From contig JAAROD010000095.1 in the NCBI GenBank assembly GCA_012274445.1, positions 124,001-188,000 of the forward strand: a stretch of 64,000 nt of DNA, in the 5' to 3' direction. Shown here piece after piece: positions 21,885 to 32,331 of this stretch. Both the position numbers and the translations under genes were made by a program. A model generated the notes under the pieces. The model saw nothing but the letters and a program-made list of their open reading frames with translations. It was not told the origin of the DNA and ran no database searches. The DNA comes from Sclerotiophoma versabilis (taxonomy: Eukaryota; Ascomycota; Dothideomycetes; Pleosporales; Didymellaceae). The stretch's first letter is position 1. Each line of letters begins with the position of its first letter.

Positions 21885-22252
21885 CGATGGAAGTTGTCAT
21901 TTCTAGTTGCAACTGCGATGCAGGAGAACTGAAGGCCTCGGCACTGCGTATCGGCTTGAATCAAATAACGCGCTAAGCCCCATTGAGCGAATGGGTAAAG
22001 GTTTCCGACCCTGCAAATGTTGCAACTTTTCTGTTGCCGCTACGGTCTTTAACGAGTGATTCTTCGCCAACAGCATATCATCATAAGCTATATATCAATG
22101 AAACTCCATCCTTGGTGATCTCAACATATCAATTTAACTGCGCGGCAGCACCCAGACAGTCGTGAACCATTTTAAAGCTCAAAACCTTTAGATCTTGTAT
22201 CTTACTTGCCATCCATATCTACATCCATACTAAATCAAAGTCGTACATTCAT
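21885..22252. other. Promoter region of the Zn2Cys6 gene
   Basis: About 370 bp upstream of the regulator start and downstream of the next minus-strand gene. No CGGAACCG element is present here, so autoregulation through that element is not indicated. Confidence 0.5.
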
Positions 22253-23452
22253 TCAAAAATCTTCATTTGGTCCACCCGACACTGGCCCAGAGTTGCGAGT
22301 TGTCACATAAGTTGCCTCATATTTCTTATCAGTATCCTCAAAAGTCCAAGCCCGTACTACCTTGTAATATTCATACCACTTGGCAATCGGTTGTTGCTGA
22401 TCGTCTTCAAGAACCGATATAGTCGCATCTACGGCTATCTCTGGGAGTATCGGCGGTCCTTGATCGGACTCTTCGAACTCTTGAATACGTTCATACTCTA
22501 CCTCTGCACCATTTCCAGCATCCTGTTCCGCAAGCGGTTGCATCGCCCCATAATTGATGAAGTAATTACTGGTGCTCAGACTCAGTGGAGTCGGCTGAAG
22601 AAGTACAAGTGGTAGTCGGCTCCCCTCAAGCTCTGCTGGTGCAAGAGGGGGCCGAATCTGCTCACCAAAGTGCAATTCAAGATGTTCTGGATGTGCAACC
22701 CGGTAGTTTACTGGTATATCCCAAGACTCTGCGTCTGGAGGTTCTACCTCAAGTACGTATGGTGGACTAGGCATGGGCCCATCTTGATAGAAATGTGAGG
22801 GAGTGAACGGTGGACGGCTTACGAGACCATGCGAATAAGGTACAGTTGCAGGCAGAGGAACAAGCGAATGTGCACTTTGTTCAGATACAAACTCTGGCAA
22901 TGTATTCTGTGGACGGTTGCTGCAGTAGGGTGAAGTGATAAGAGGGCCTGGGTGTACGGGCTTACAGCCCACGAAGCATGATTGCCCGCGATCGTCCTCT
23001 GAGTCTCGTGCAGTGTCACTGAGGGCATATCGTGAAGGTGTCTCGGCAGATGCAGGCTTAAATAAGCTTGATTGCACTACACCGTTGAACATTGTGCCTG
23101 TCTCTCTCGCCTTATTTGCTGTTCGCGGTCGCTGTGGCGTTGTTCGCTGTACGATTCGCGGTTGCTGCACTGTGCTAGTTGAATGGACATCGTCAATTGG
23201 TCCTGTAGGCACAAATGAAGGTGATGGTGCAAGAGCTGGCGACCACGCCTGATACTGTTGGCCTTGCAGTTGTGGTACAGCTGCCTGTATACTGTGCATG
23301 TGGCGGTTGTATTGTTGACAATGATGATACTGGTCCGGTTGGTGAGGAGCTCCTCGGTCGTCTGCCAACAACTGCGCATTATCCGGAATATCGCGAAGCC
23401 GTTGTGTATCGCGAGGTGCAAACATGCTAGGACGAACCTGCTGTGTGGGCAT
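22253..23452 (-). CDS. Hypothetical disordered protein, 399 aa
   Basis: One uninterrupted frame from an ATG to the stop at 22253. Composition is low-complexity, rich in Gln, Pro, Ser and His in the first half (YHHCQQYNRH, QLQGQQYQAWSP). The C-terminal quarter is acidic and more ordered, with a short conserved-looking block (IAKWYEYYKVVRAWTFEDTD). No known domain, signal peptide or membrane helix. The length of the frame and the change in composition favour a real gene. Its job is unknown; such proteins are often nuclear or regulatory, but nothing here proves that. Confidence 0.55.
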   Translation of the reverse strand: MPTQQVRPSMFAPRDTQRLRDIPDNAQLLADDRGAPHQPDQYHHCQQYNRHMHSIQAAVPQLQGQQYQAWSPALAPSPSFVPTGPIDDVHSTSTVQQPRIVQRTTPQRPRTANKARETGTMFNGVVQSSLFKPASAETPSRYALSDTARDSEDDRGQSCFVGCKPVHPGPLITSPYCSNRPQNTLPEFVSEQSAHSLVPLPATVPYSHGLVSRPPFTPSHFYQDGPMPSPPYVLEVEPPDAESWDIPVNYRVAHPEHLELHFGEQIRPPLAPAELEGSRLPLVLLQPTPLSLSTSNYFINYGAMQPLAEQDAGNGAEVEYERIQEFEESDQGPPILPEIAVDATISVLEDDQQQPIAKWYEYYKVVRAWTFEDTDKKYEATYVTTRNSGPVSGGPNEDF

Positions 23453-24068
23453 CTCGTCACTTAGTCTGAGTTATTACAGTCGGTGGAACGAACGTAACAG
23501 ATGACCGTCAATTGTCTGAAATACCACAAGTGGACAAAGTGGGGACTTTTCAGCAAACCATGAATATTTCTAGAAGAAGCAAACCGAATAGACTACATTG
23601 TTATCCTCTAATGCAGTAAAGACAGAAGCATCCACTCGCAAAAGGGAAGAAGTTCCAGGACAGGACAGTCAGCTCTGTCAGTGGCATTTTGACGGCGCAG
23701 ATCGATCCAAGGATTTTCTCTTGTCGTTTCGACCCGTCATAGCTTGAGCGGTCTTACTACAAGTCCGACCCTCGCAACATGTTATAGTTCGCTCGGTGAG
23801 GGTTGCTTCACCTTTCAGTTTACCAAGTGGCGCAGCCAGGCCACCGGCGCTTAACCTACCCTTGTCAATACATCTTCTGCTTTGCAACTACAACAATCGT
23901 TACGTTTCCTTTCGCTATAGAAGCACGTCTACAAATTATGCTCGAATCACCTTGCCTGGCTGCAGAGTTCATTCTGGTTCTTGCCTACTGACGAACAACT
24001 TTGCAAGGCTTTTTTTTTCGAAGCTGGTTGCGAACATACAGATTTTATATAGCGAGACCGCCCATTTG
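23453..24068. other. Intergenic; upstream region of a decayed gene copy
   Basis: Contains no confident gene. The stretch 23829-23863 weakly resembles 24716-24744 in the leader of the intact paralogue (a shared GCGCTTA-CC core with a preceding GCAG-CCA), which would fit an old tandem duplication that included the 5' region. Confidence 0.35.
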
Positions 24069-24232
24069 TTTCGCATGGCATATAGAAGAGCCCTCGCGAG
24101 CGCAGATGCAATCGAAGGCTTTGCCAAGAATCGTTCAGTGTTCTGTCTCATCGTCGCACTTGGTGTGCTGAACTTCTTGGTCCCACGGATCGTCTAGCTA
24201 TTAGGGATCACGTCAGACGACCCTGCACCTGG
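24069..24232 (+). pseudogene. Decayed tandem copy of the IFI6/IFI27-like gene
   Basis: The translation MAYRRALASADAIEGF....VALGVLNFLVPRIV matches the C-terminal half of the intact gene 700 bp downstream (AYHKAWQAANEIEGF....IALGVLVVIAPWVI) in spacing and in the IEGF and ALGVL blocks. A TAG at 24195-24197 replaces the residue that is Glu in the intact copy. Readable sequence (LLGI) continues beyond it up to a possible donor at 24231, matching the position of the intron in the intact gene. The N-terminal half and the second exon are not recognisable. A short expressed protein ending at 24197 cannot be excluded. Confidence 0.6.
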
Positions 24233-24806
24233 TACGCTCTACTTGACTGATGGCGTTCGAACCTGTCACTAATGAGGATGGAATATGTTCGTTTGCAGCA
24301 ACATAGCAATCGATTCATGGTTACACTGTACTGGCGAAGTCCCTCTGTGCGTAACTCCAGCACCTGGGCACGACGATGGCAGTCTAAGTGGTTCGGTGCG
24401 GCACTGGATGGTTTCTCAAGGCATCTTGAATAGTCCAGATTCCCCCTCAACAGAATAAGAGCCTTGACTACTACTGTTTGACAACAGTTCAATGGTTAAC
24501 ACGATTGCGCGTACGATGCTAATAGAAAGTCAATGCAAACGTACGAGCCATACCTGACAGTCGGGGCGCAGATGTATCAGTTCTGGCGATCGAGAGCCGG
24601 ATAGGATGGACATAGAAACTGATGCCTGAATCCCTCAAATCAAGATTGTGACTGAGTATGCAGCGTCTTAAAAACGGTTCGCTGTCGTTGTTCGTCGTCT
24701 TTGCGACACCTTGCGGCGCGGCAGAGCCACAGCGCTTACCTTGCGTTCTCATAAGCTCATGTGTAACCGCAACAAGAGCCTTACAACTACCATCACAGAT
24801 TACAGA
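24233..24806. other. Spacer between decayed and intact paralogue
   Basis: About 570 bp. Holds the promoter and leader of the intact IFI6/IFI27-like gene. No separate gene seen. Confidence 0.5.
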
Positions 24807-25426
24807 ATGGCTACTTTATTCACCGCCATCGTCGAATGCTTCACGGGTACTTCGGCAGCAGACAAACCCTGTCTGATCGAGAAACAAGCGCTTTATCGAA
24901 CCCACTACGCTCGCCCGCTCGACGAAATCGCAGAAGATGTTGTCGGCACCATAATCCGCGCCGAGAAGGCCAGTGCGGGGCTCAAGGCTGAGCTCGATAC
25001 CATTGTCGGTCCGTTTGGCTGGAAGGAATATCTGGCGAAGAAGATACTGGAAAAGCTTGGTGCTGCTCTGCAAGGCGCGCACGAAAATTTTGGTCCCGCA
25101 ATCCGCGATGCCTACCACAAAGCATGGCAGGCCGCGAACGAGATTGAAGGCTTCGTCATCCAGCATCCTGTGATGTGTACCGTCATCGCGCTCGGTGTGC
25201 TCGTCGTCATCGCGCCTTGGGTAATCGAGGCATTGGGCTTCGCGGAGCTGGGACCTGTGGAAGGTGCGTATACCGGACGTAGTAAGCCTGAGCTTCGTGC
25301 GATGTTAACGACCTCGACATAGGCTCCTTCGCATCCTGGTGGCAGTCGACTTACGGCGGCTTCGTGCCCAAGAGTTCGCTGTTTTCCTACTTTCAACGCT
25401 TGGGCATGGTGTGGCTGCGGCACTGA
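24807..25426 (+). CDS. Small membrane protein, IFI6/IFI27 (ISG12)-like family
   Basis: Exons 24807-25263 and 25323-25426 give 186 aa; the intron is GTGCGT...GACATAG, phase 1. The spliced C-terminus reads ALGFAELGPVEGSFASWWQS, then TYGGFVPKSSLFSYFQRLGM. This AxLGFxxxGPxxGSxAxxxQS pattern is the hallmark I recognise from fungal members of the interferon-alpha-inducible 6-16 / ISG12 family. One strong hydrophobic segment precedes it (MCTVIALGVLVVIAPWVIEA, about residues 129-148). The N-terminal 110 residues are amphipathic and helical. Animal relatives are mitochondrial or ER membrane proteins tied to apoptosis and innate defence; the role in fungi is unknown. A model without the intron would stop at 25322 and lose the most conserved end. 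A decayed copy lies just upstream. Confidence 0.8.
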
Positions 25427-26472
25427 CCAATTCTCGACACCTTGACCTTACTATGGTATACGGCATAAGCAGTGTAGGTGGGCCAGAGCAACAGGGGTGT
25501 TGAAAAAGAATGCAAAAACACTAACTGACTACCTTACATCAAATAAAGACCTTTTAGTTTGCTAACAATCCCTGTCCTGCGCCCCACGCTCCTCTGTTGA
25601 AAACCAAATAACATACGCTCTACTTAACAGCCACTGCCGGACCCACCTACATTATTTATACCAGACACCAGAGTAGGCTTACTCGTACTGCAACCGTTCG
25701 GTGTCACGTGCTGAGGCGAAAATAAGCCAGGAACGGTCAATGAGTCAAGCGTGGGATCCGATGCCGAAGTCAAATGTCCTCGGAAGTCAGATGCCGGCTT
25801 ACGAGATTCATCCAGGTTTGCTTTTTGCAAGACCTTCCTTTTACACATTTGTGGCAACGAATCGGGCGCTTACCGAGCGGCCAATAGTCTACGATGTACG
25901 TTAGACCTAGGAGGATTCATCGAATCAATAGGCATCTACTAGGGTTTTCGTCCAGCTCGTGTTGCCTGTCCGGCATCCCAGCTCCGATCATATGAACCGA
26001 AAATTTGATGTGTCAAGGATGCAGAAAAGGGAGACGACATGAGTTATCGAAGCCATCCCTGTCCCGTATCGCAACAGTGACATCATTGCAATGCGAGCGC
26101 GCGATCGACGAAAAGGCGGAGAGATTCGTTTCAAAGTGTTGTGTGTTTCAAGAGAACGGAAGATCCTTGCATCTGTGGGCGAAATGAAAAGATGAAGGCG
26201 ATGCAGGACTGTGTATCTAAAAGTGTAGATCTTTGACGGTGTTGACGTGTCTGTGGAGTGGAGATTGAAAGAACGCGTGGATCCCTGTCTAGCGCCGAGT
26301 CAGGTAGGTGCACGGGACAACGCTGGCTACAACCCACATTGCGCACCGCCACTAATGAAACTACTGATACCAGTATCAGTATTAGGACGTGTGGCTGAAG
26401 ATTCGAACTGGAGAGCAGGCGTCAAGATCGAGGTCCAATGATCAAGAACAGACATCGACAATTTTAATCGCC
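25427..26472. other. 1-kb gap
   Basis: No gene supported. ORFs of 60-78 codons overlap on both strands around 25620-26190 but have no motif. Includes the promoter of the RCC1-repeat gene. Confidence 0.45.
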
Positions 26473-27648
26473 ATGCCACAAATCCTGTACAGATTTGGCT
26501 TCAATCCAGACGAGCCAACAGACCACATCACCGCACCAAAACCAACGCATGAAGCCACGCGGATAGATATTCTTTGGGCTTCATGGTGCGACCTGATTTA
26601 CATCACCACCCAAGCTGACAACACACGCTCCATAATCTACACAGGGACCAGTCTCAACGCTACCCAACAACAAGAATTCCTGTCACCATCCTCCACTATC
26701 AATCAGGCTCTCGCAAACCCAGGATGCAATCTGGGCTTTTTCGGCAGCGCTATGCACGACGGCGTACGGGGGTACATCTGCAATAGCAAAATCAGCATCT
26801 TCAGTACGCCCGCCGAGGAGGCCGAGGTGGGTACTCAGTCCCATGACAACTGGACTTGGGCTGCCCCATCACCGCTTGCCGAAGTGAAAATGAGCAGCAA
26901 TGATTCACTCCTGATCGCACACCGAGCCGACTCGCACGGACCAGGCAGCATCAGCGCCATCCCCACGCTTCAAAGCCTCAAGGACTACTGCACTGACACG
27001 TGCACCATCCGCTCACCCTTAGCCTCAATCAGACCAGTCCAACTCGCCACAAACGCAACGACAGCAACAGCTTTAGATCAAGACGGCAGAGTGTACACGC
27101 GCACCATCGACCCCCGGTACCCGACGTGTCTAGGCCGGCCATACATAGGGACATCGACCTTCGAACCAGTGCCCTACCTCTCAGAAACACGCATCACTAA
27201 AATAGCTTCTGGTGGGTACATGACTGCAGCGATCAGTGACGACGGCGAGCTGTTCTTGTGGGGTCAGGTGAATCCCGGCACAGAAGAACAGCTAGACGTC
27301 CTGCATAGACTGGATTACAATGCTAATACTGCGGTAAGAAAGGGGACTGTTATTTGGGGTGACTCCGTGCAGGACGAAGATGTAAAGTGCCTTAATATAC
27401 ATATTGACAGGGAAAACGCAACAGCATACGATGTTGCCATAGGGTTTGGTCACATATTAGTCGCAGCGAAGGGTGAGGCTGGGAAGCACGTTGTTTTTGT
27501 CGCTGGTTGTGGGGGCGAAGGTCAGTCAGGCACAGGCAGAACGCATGACTTTCTGCAGGAGTTCGAGGAGGTGGTGGCCTTGAGAGGCAAGCGCGCAATA
27601 CAGCTGGCGGCGGCGGGATGGTCCAGCTTTTTGGTCACAGACGAGTGA
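26473..27648 (+). CDS. RCC1-repeat (beta-propeller) protein
   Basis: A single exon from the ATG at 26473 (CGCCATGCC context) gives 391 aa. An upstream in-frame ATG at 26389 exists, but the codons between lack protein character. The sequence shows diverged RCC1-type blades: ITKIASGGYMTAAISDDGELFLWG near residues 230-255, the best-kept blade, and at the end VFVAGCGGEGQSGTGRTHDF followed by IQLAAAGWSSFLVTDE. Fungal proteins of this size resemble the Ats1 group (alpha-tubulin suppressor, linked to tubulin and to wobble-uridine modification). Guanine exchange activity cannot be inferred, because RCC1 propellers serve many functions. Confidence 0.8.
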   Translation: MPQILYRFGFNPDEPTDHITAPKPTHEATRIDILWASWCDLIYITTQADNTRSIIYTGTSLNATQQQEFLSPSSTINQALANPGCNLGFFGSAMHDGVRGYICNSKISIFSTPAEEAEVGTQSHDNWTWAAPSPLAEVKMSSNDSLLIAHRADSHGPGSISAIPTLQSLKDYCTDTCTIRSPLASIRPVQLATNATTATALDQDGRVYTRTIDPRYPTCLGRPYIGTSTFEPVPYLSETRITKIASGGYMTAAISDDGELFLWGQVNPGTEEQLDVLHRLDYNANTAVRKGTVIWGDSVQDEDVKCLNIHIDRENATAYDVAIGFGHILVAAKGEAGKHVVFVAGCGGEGQSGTGRTHDFLQEFEEVVALRGKRAIQLAAAGWSSFLVTDE

Positions 27649-27805
27649 TCAAAGCGTAGGATAGTGCTCAAATTGAAGAGATAGGCAACTAGGAGGTCTA
27701 GAGTAGGATGTCCCTGACTCACCAGATCAAAGGATGAACGCGTTTATCCAAGCCAGTAAAAGCAAGAAAAGGATACAAACAGCTCAGCCCACATTCCAGA
27801 CTTCC

Positions 27806-29132
27806 TCAAGCTCTGAGACAGCAGCAATCAACAGCCCGAGGAGGACCTTCCCAACGAATTGACGTATTTTGCTGAGGTACAACCAGCATTCTCACCACTT
27901 CGAATGTTGGAGCCCAGGGCTCCTGGTGTCCATCATGAAAAGGTACCGGGAGGGCTGGAGACGGTAGGGTGTCATCTACCTCGATCCGCGTTATGACGGC
28001 AATTGACTTCTGCCGAGACGTCTGTAATTTGCCGCCCCTCGGACTGTTTCGTGTATTGTTGCTGGTCCTAACATTTATGAGCTTCCTTGGGACGACCTTC
28101 TCGAATACTGGACGCATGTGTGGCAAGCAGGCAACGATGATACCTGTGCTCATCTGGGCGATACCCCAGAGTAGGTTGTTGCCTGAGCCATCAAACGAGA
28201 CATCTGTGATGGCGGTAATACGAAAAGCGCCAATAACAATTGTCCTGGCTCCTGTCAGTCAAAGGAGTACCAAATCACTAGGTAATTTAGCGAACAGTAT
28301 ACCAAAAGCGAAGATGGCTGTGATGGCAAACTTGTGAGCTAGACGCAGTCGCAGACCCCAAACCACATAATGAGGCGTGATCCAAGTGATGATGTCCGTA
28401 CCAACCCCGGCTGCAGCCATTGTGATCATTAGGGGCTTAACGTTGAAGCAGTAGTGGCTGTCTTGCATTGGCAACTCCTAGATGTGATGCAGAGGCAAGC
28501 ATTGCAAGAGCATACCAGCAATAGTTATGATAGCCGATGCTGTTGTAAGGATGGCGCAAAGATATGCTGTGCAGGGTGTCAACTAAAATGTCACCATAAT
28601 GAGAGAGACCCGCGCTGGCCTAGTAGGTACCGATGCGTCTCAACCATAAGGACATGTTGGTATACAGAGTGCGGAGGAAGAAAATCGGGACAGCACATCG
28701 TGTCAGGGCGAGTTCAATAGCCATTGGAACTCGGAAGAACCACAATACCTATGAGCATGAGCCAAGAAGCGTTACCTGTGGTCGTTCTCGTACAAAGAGC
28801 GTCCTTTGTAGTTCACCCAATGTCGCCGTTTGCGTTTGCTGACCAACGTGCCCAACTGCCATAGCTTTGTGGCATTAGCAAAGCTTGGTGCAGAACTGCA
28901 AAGCATGACTTGCAGACGGTGAATGCTGCCGCTACAATGTACAGGAATATCTAGCTTGTAGGTCAGAGAACTGCACGACGCTGATGGCACTGTGTTCTTA
29001 CCAAAGCAAGAACCAACAGTGTATCATCTAGCGACCATGATAAGCTCTCGGTCCTCTTCGCCACAAGTCGAGCTGCGAGGAATACAGTAGGCAACACAGC
29101 GAGAAATTGTGACGCCAGCGATATATCCTCCG
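27806..29132 (-). pseudogene. Fungal rhodopsin-domain (PTH11-related) integral membrane protein, probably broken
   Basis: Blocks of the fungal rhodopsin-fold membrane family are readable in order on the minus strand: VLPTVFLAARLVAKR then WSLDDTLLVLAL (about 29100-29002), a WFFRVPMAIELALTRCAVPIFFLR helix (about 28740-28670), AILTTASAIITIAGMLLQCLP with the conserved QC-P (about 28570-28495), DIITWITPHYVVWGLRLRLAHK (about 28410-28330), and after an intron (28302-28252) FGARTIVIGAFRI and the MSTGIIVACLPHMRP helix to 27806. A TAG at 28478-28480 sits in the loop after QC-P, where no intron restores the frame. The region 28750-28995 cannot be joined without a frame change, and no start codon is clear. 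Family members are plasma-membrane proteins of mostly unknown function. An intact gene with unusual introns is possible. Confidence 0.55.
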
Positions 29133-31113
29133 GTAGACATTGGCTTTGCGGGTGAACGTGCTGAAACGTAGCTTGCGTGTCCTACGACGAGGCGATAGTT
29201 TGCATTACCAAAGGCACCGAGGAAAGGTCAAAAAGGTGGGTGGAACTCAGGATAGATCTATGTTGTGCGATCGATCGATGTTATTGCCCAGGGCGACCAG
29301 CAGCACTCCTGCCATTGGGGCTGGTGAAACACGTGGAGATGATTGTGACGCAGGAAGTCGCTGCTTGCGAAGGGTGTCTGGAGACTGATGGTTAACTTTT
29401 GGCAAAAGTCGTTGATTGTTTGGGCGGATGCGGCGACAAGGTTTGACAGCTGGCACCCATGTTTCGGTGAACAAGTACGAAGCTTGTCGACCCCATGGTT
29501 GCGCGTCGATTATGCTCTTTCGTGGGGAATTTCGGCTTTCTGCCTTAACCGCAGGTTCCGGTGATGTCATCATGGCATTGTTATTGTGGTCGTGGTTCAG
29601 GCAGTCACGTCCATGAGTCAGCAGAGCTATCATGCGAACCCAAGCGCCCCAGCGGCATCCATCTGCTCTGCCCGCTGCCTGGTCAGTGAGACGGGGCCAC
29701 CAGGCAATTCTGCACCGAGTGAGTCCGCAGCACAGCCGGCGCATGTGAACGAAGGATTTGGACTCACAACAAAGTTGCAAGCTGGTCTCACCCTGATGTG
29801 CGCGCAAGTGCTGAGGCTGATGTGTCTCAGGATTCATTGCTCAAAGACGACGGAGCGATGGTGTTGAGTTCGACTCTGGGGCTAGCCCCGGCAGCTAACG
29901 AGTCCTGGTCGGTCACACAGTCAGCTTTTAGAGTTTAGGGGTACCGGTTCTTGCGTTCGGTCAAGCCGCCATGGTATTCTTTGAACTTTGGCGTTGCAGT
30001 GCCTCAGCCTATGTGCCATGCCATCGGGCCGACGGCTTTATTGGAGAGCGCATTGCGAGCAGTCGTGCCGGTGCAACAGTTTGGTATGCTTTTTAACAAA
30101 CTTTCAGGAGTTCACAGCGGGTGTACTAGCGATCCCGCGACATTCTTTATCGGTGCGCAAGTGAAGGAACCGTTTTGCATTGCGACGTGTGGCATTTTGT
30201 GTGTCCGCGGACAGAGGCCCCGCGTACGTGGACAGGCGCTGATCGATTCACCTCAATCTCAGCTGTGACGGGAGGCGGCCCAGTCAAAGAGAAGGTTTTC
30301 AGGCGGGCTCCAGGTTTGTGACAGGGCTGATCGGCCCTCAGAGAAACGCAGACACGCAAAGAAGGGCAAGGATGGCGGCGATCATGATGATCACTTAGCA
30401 TCAGCCTCGCTTGCTGCGACAGTGCGACGGTGAGAGATCGTAAACACGATAGGGCTCGATTTACTTTCGCAGCCACGCAACAACCGGCAGTGGCAAGGGT
30501 GTCCGCGGCCTCGTGTTCTGGCATGGAACGACATTTTCCGGTAGCGCACGAAACCGATCAAGAATCGCCGCGACATTACTGCTAGCGGGGGCAGCAGACG
30601 AGAGAGGCATGTGGCTTGTTGCTGCTGATTGGCTGCCGGACGAAACGCTGGGTGAAGACTAGCGGCATCCAGCAAGGTGGAGCGCACGCTATTCAGGGGT
30701 GGATGCGTTCGTTCCTGCTTTCGCGCCTTTCCAAGGCCGTGCAAGACTCGCCCATGCTCCTCGTAAACGTCATGTGCACTGCCAAAGTGAACTTGTCGGC
30801 TTGGACTGCCGCTCTATTTTTCGCTTTGTAAAAAGGACAGGCCCACTCATATCAGCCTGATCCGCTTGCACCGACCAAATTTGTAGCCATAAGCAACTTG
30901 GCTTCCGCTCACTCCTCTCGCATCAGCCTCTTCGACTTTCAATCCTCTCATTCAGCTTCAGGTCGTTCTAGGATACATCGAACTCTTCAGCGGTCAATCC
31001 GCTCTCTTGAAGTCATCAGGACTTTAGTACTCGACATCACAGCCGCAGGTCCCGGAAGTGATGACGTTCGGCTTACACGCCTAAATCCGAATATTACACA
31101 GCATAAACACACA
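29133..31113. other. 2-kb gap
   Basis: No gene I can support. The largest ORF is 196 codons on the minus strand (29837-29247); it has no motif, skewed composition and extends towards the N-terminal end of the damaged rhodopsin gene. The plus-strand frame that leads into the next gene from about 30900 has no ATG before 31114 and is probably its 5' untranslated region. Confidence 0.45.
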
Positions 31114-32331
31114 ATGGAACAACGACACTCGTCGCCGTCTTCGAGACGCAGGAGCTCCAGGCCCAGCGCCTATAGAAAGAGAAGCAACTCTATGCCCTTC
31201 ATCGAGGCACTAGGCTGCTCGACCCCAGAGGCAAGATTGATGATGGCTGAGGGCAAAGCTGCAGTTCGTAACAGGAGACGCGGCCGCCAAAACAGGCCAG
31301 TCAACGAAGAAAACCTCACTACCTTCGACCCCCGAGACCATCTCAAATACCTTGATAGCTCGTACCAGGAATACAGATCATCCAGGCCACAAACGACCAA
31401 AGTCAATCATTCTCGGCATCCCTCTGATGCCACAGATAAGAGCACCTCAACGATTGTTGCACCAACCAGGGACGGTGAGTCGACCGGTAACGGAGCTCCA
31501 AGCCCACTGGGAGACTACTCTGCCAATCTCGCGTCCTTCATCAAGGCACAGCTCAGGTCGATACCAACCTACACATCATCACCTGATCGGATCTCACCAC
31601 GCTCATGCCCAGACTTGTCCTTCCAGCTGCGCACTCCCCCACAGTCACCAAACAAACCCGCAAGGAAACCAGTAGAAGCACCCAGGGTGATTAATATTCC
31701 CCCTGTGCGACCACCTCTGCAGAGTGCCTTCTCGGCATGGAGCTCTACTGACGAATCAGAGGACGATGACGTGCCTGACCTGCCTGAGATTGATCAGTAT
31801 ACCCAGAATGCAGTATCTAAGGCTTCAAGCAATGGTAGCACGCCTTCCGTACTGGGTTACTATGCCGAGTCCCACGACTCTTTCCTGTTCTCATCAACAT
31901 CCTCGGAGGAGCCTCACACCGCCAAGCAGTTCCAATTTCCCAACCGACCAGCGCTAATGTGCTCCTCGATTGTGTCCTACTCACCACCTCACGATGACGA
32001 TGCGGACTACTACCCGTCATCTTATTCATCGCGGCCGCAGCTAACGTCCTCCTCGGATCCCTCACTATCTTCTTCTGCGGCTTCGGCATCGTCGTACTTC
32101 GAATATAAGCGCAACCTTTTCCCGCCCGACATGAAGGACCGAATCGTTGCGGCAGTCACACCACCAAAGGGAAGTATGTTGACAGCGCTCTCACCATTCG
32201 AAGGTGCTGCGCTATCGAATGTACATGACGTGTTCATCGAATCGCAACACAGAGTGCATGTCGATGGCATGTCGTTTGACATGCTACGCGATTTCGTCGT
32301 CCCCACTAGCAGGGTCTCAACGCCAGTTTGA
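31114..32331 (+). CDS. Hypothetical Ser-rich disordered protein, 405 aa
   Basis: One frame from the first ATG (ACACAATGG) to a stop at 32331. It is Ser/Pro-rich and basic at the start (SSRRRSSRPSAYRKRSNSMPFIEALG), with several SP/TP sites (PPQSPNKPARKP). A middle acidic patch (STDESEDDDVPDLPEIDQ, about 210-230) and a more ordered C-terminal end (ALSNVHDVFIESQHRVHVDG) follow. The N-terminal block, including CSTPEARLMMAEGKAAVRNRRRG, looks like a conserved helix. No catalytic domain, signal peptide or membrane segment. The frame is open upstream to about 30898 but without an ATG. A real conserved ascomycete protein is likely; function unknown. Confidence 0.65.
   Translation: MEQRHSSPSSRRRSSRPSAYRKRSNSMPFIEALGCSTPEARLMMAEGKAAVRNRRRGRQNRPVNEENLTTFDPRDHLKYLDSSYQEYRSSRPQTTKVNHSRHPSDATDKSTSTIVAPTRDGESTGNGAPSPLGDYSANLASFIKAQLRSIPTYTSSPDRISPRSCPDLSFQLRTPPQSPNKPARKPVEAPRVINIPPVRPPLQSAFSAWSSTDESEDDDVPDLPEIDQYTQNAVSKASSNGSTPSVLGYYAESHDSFLFSSTSSEEPHTAKQFQFPNRPALMCSSIVSYSPPHDDDADYYPSSYSSRPQLTSSSDPSLSSSAASASSYFEYKRNLFPPDMKDRIVAAVTPPKGSMLTALSPFEGAALSNVHDVFIESQHRVHVDGMSFDMLRDFVVPTSRVSTPV

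Noticed and set aside
29247..29837. 196-codon ORF on the minus strand
   Set aside because: No motif, Arg/Cys/Pro-skewed composition, and it borders the N-terminal end of a damaged gene; chance ORF is likelier.
31114..32331. Reading the Ser-rich protein from an upstream start near 30898
   Set aside because: The frame is open there but the first ATG is at 31114; the upstream codons look like an untranslated leader.
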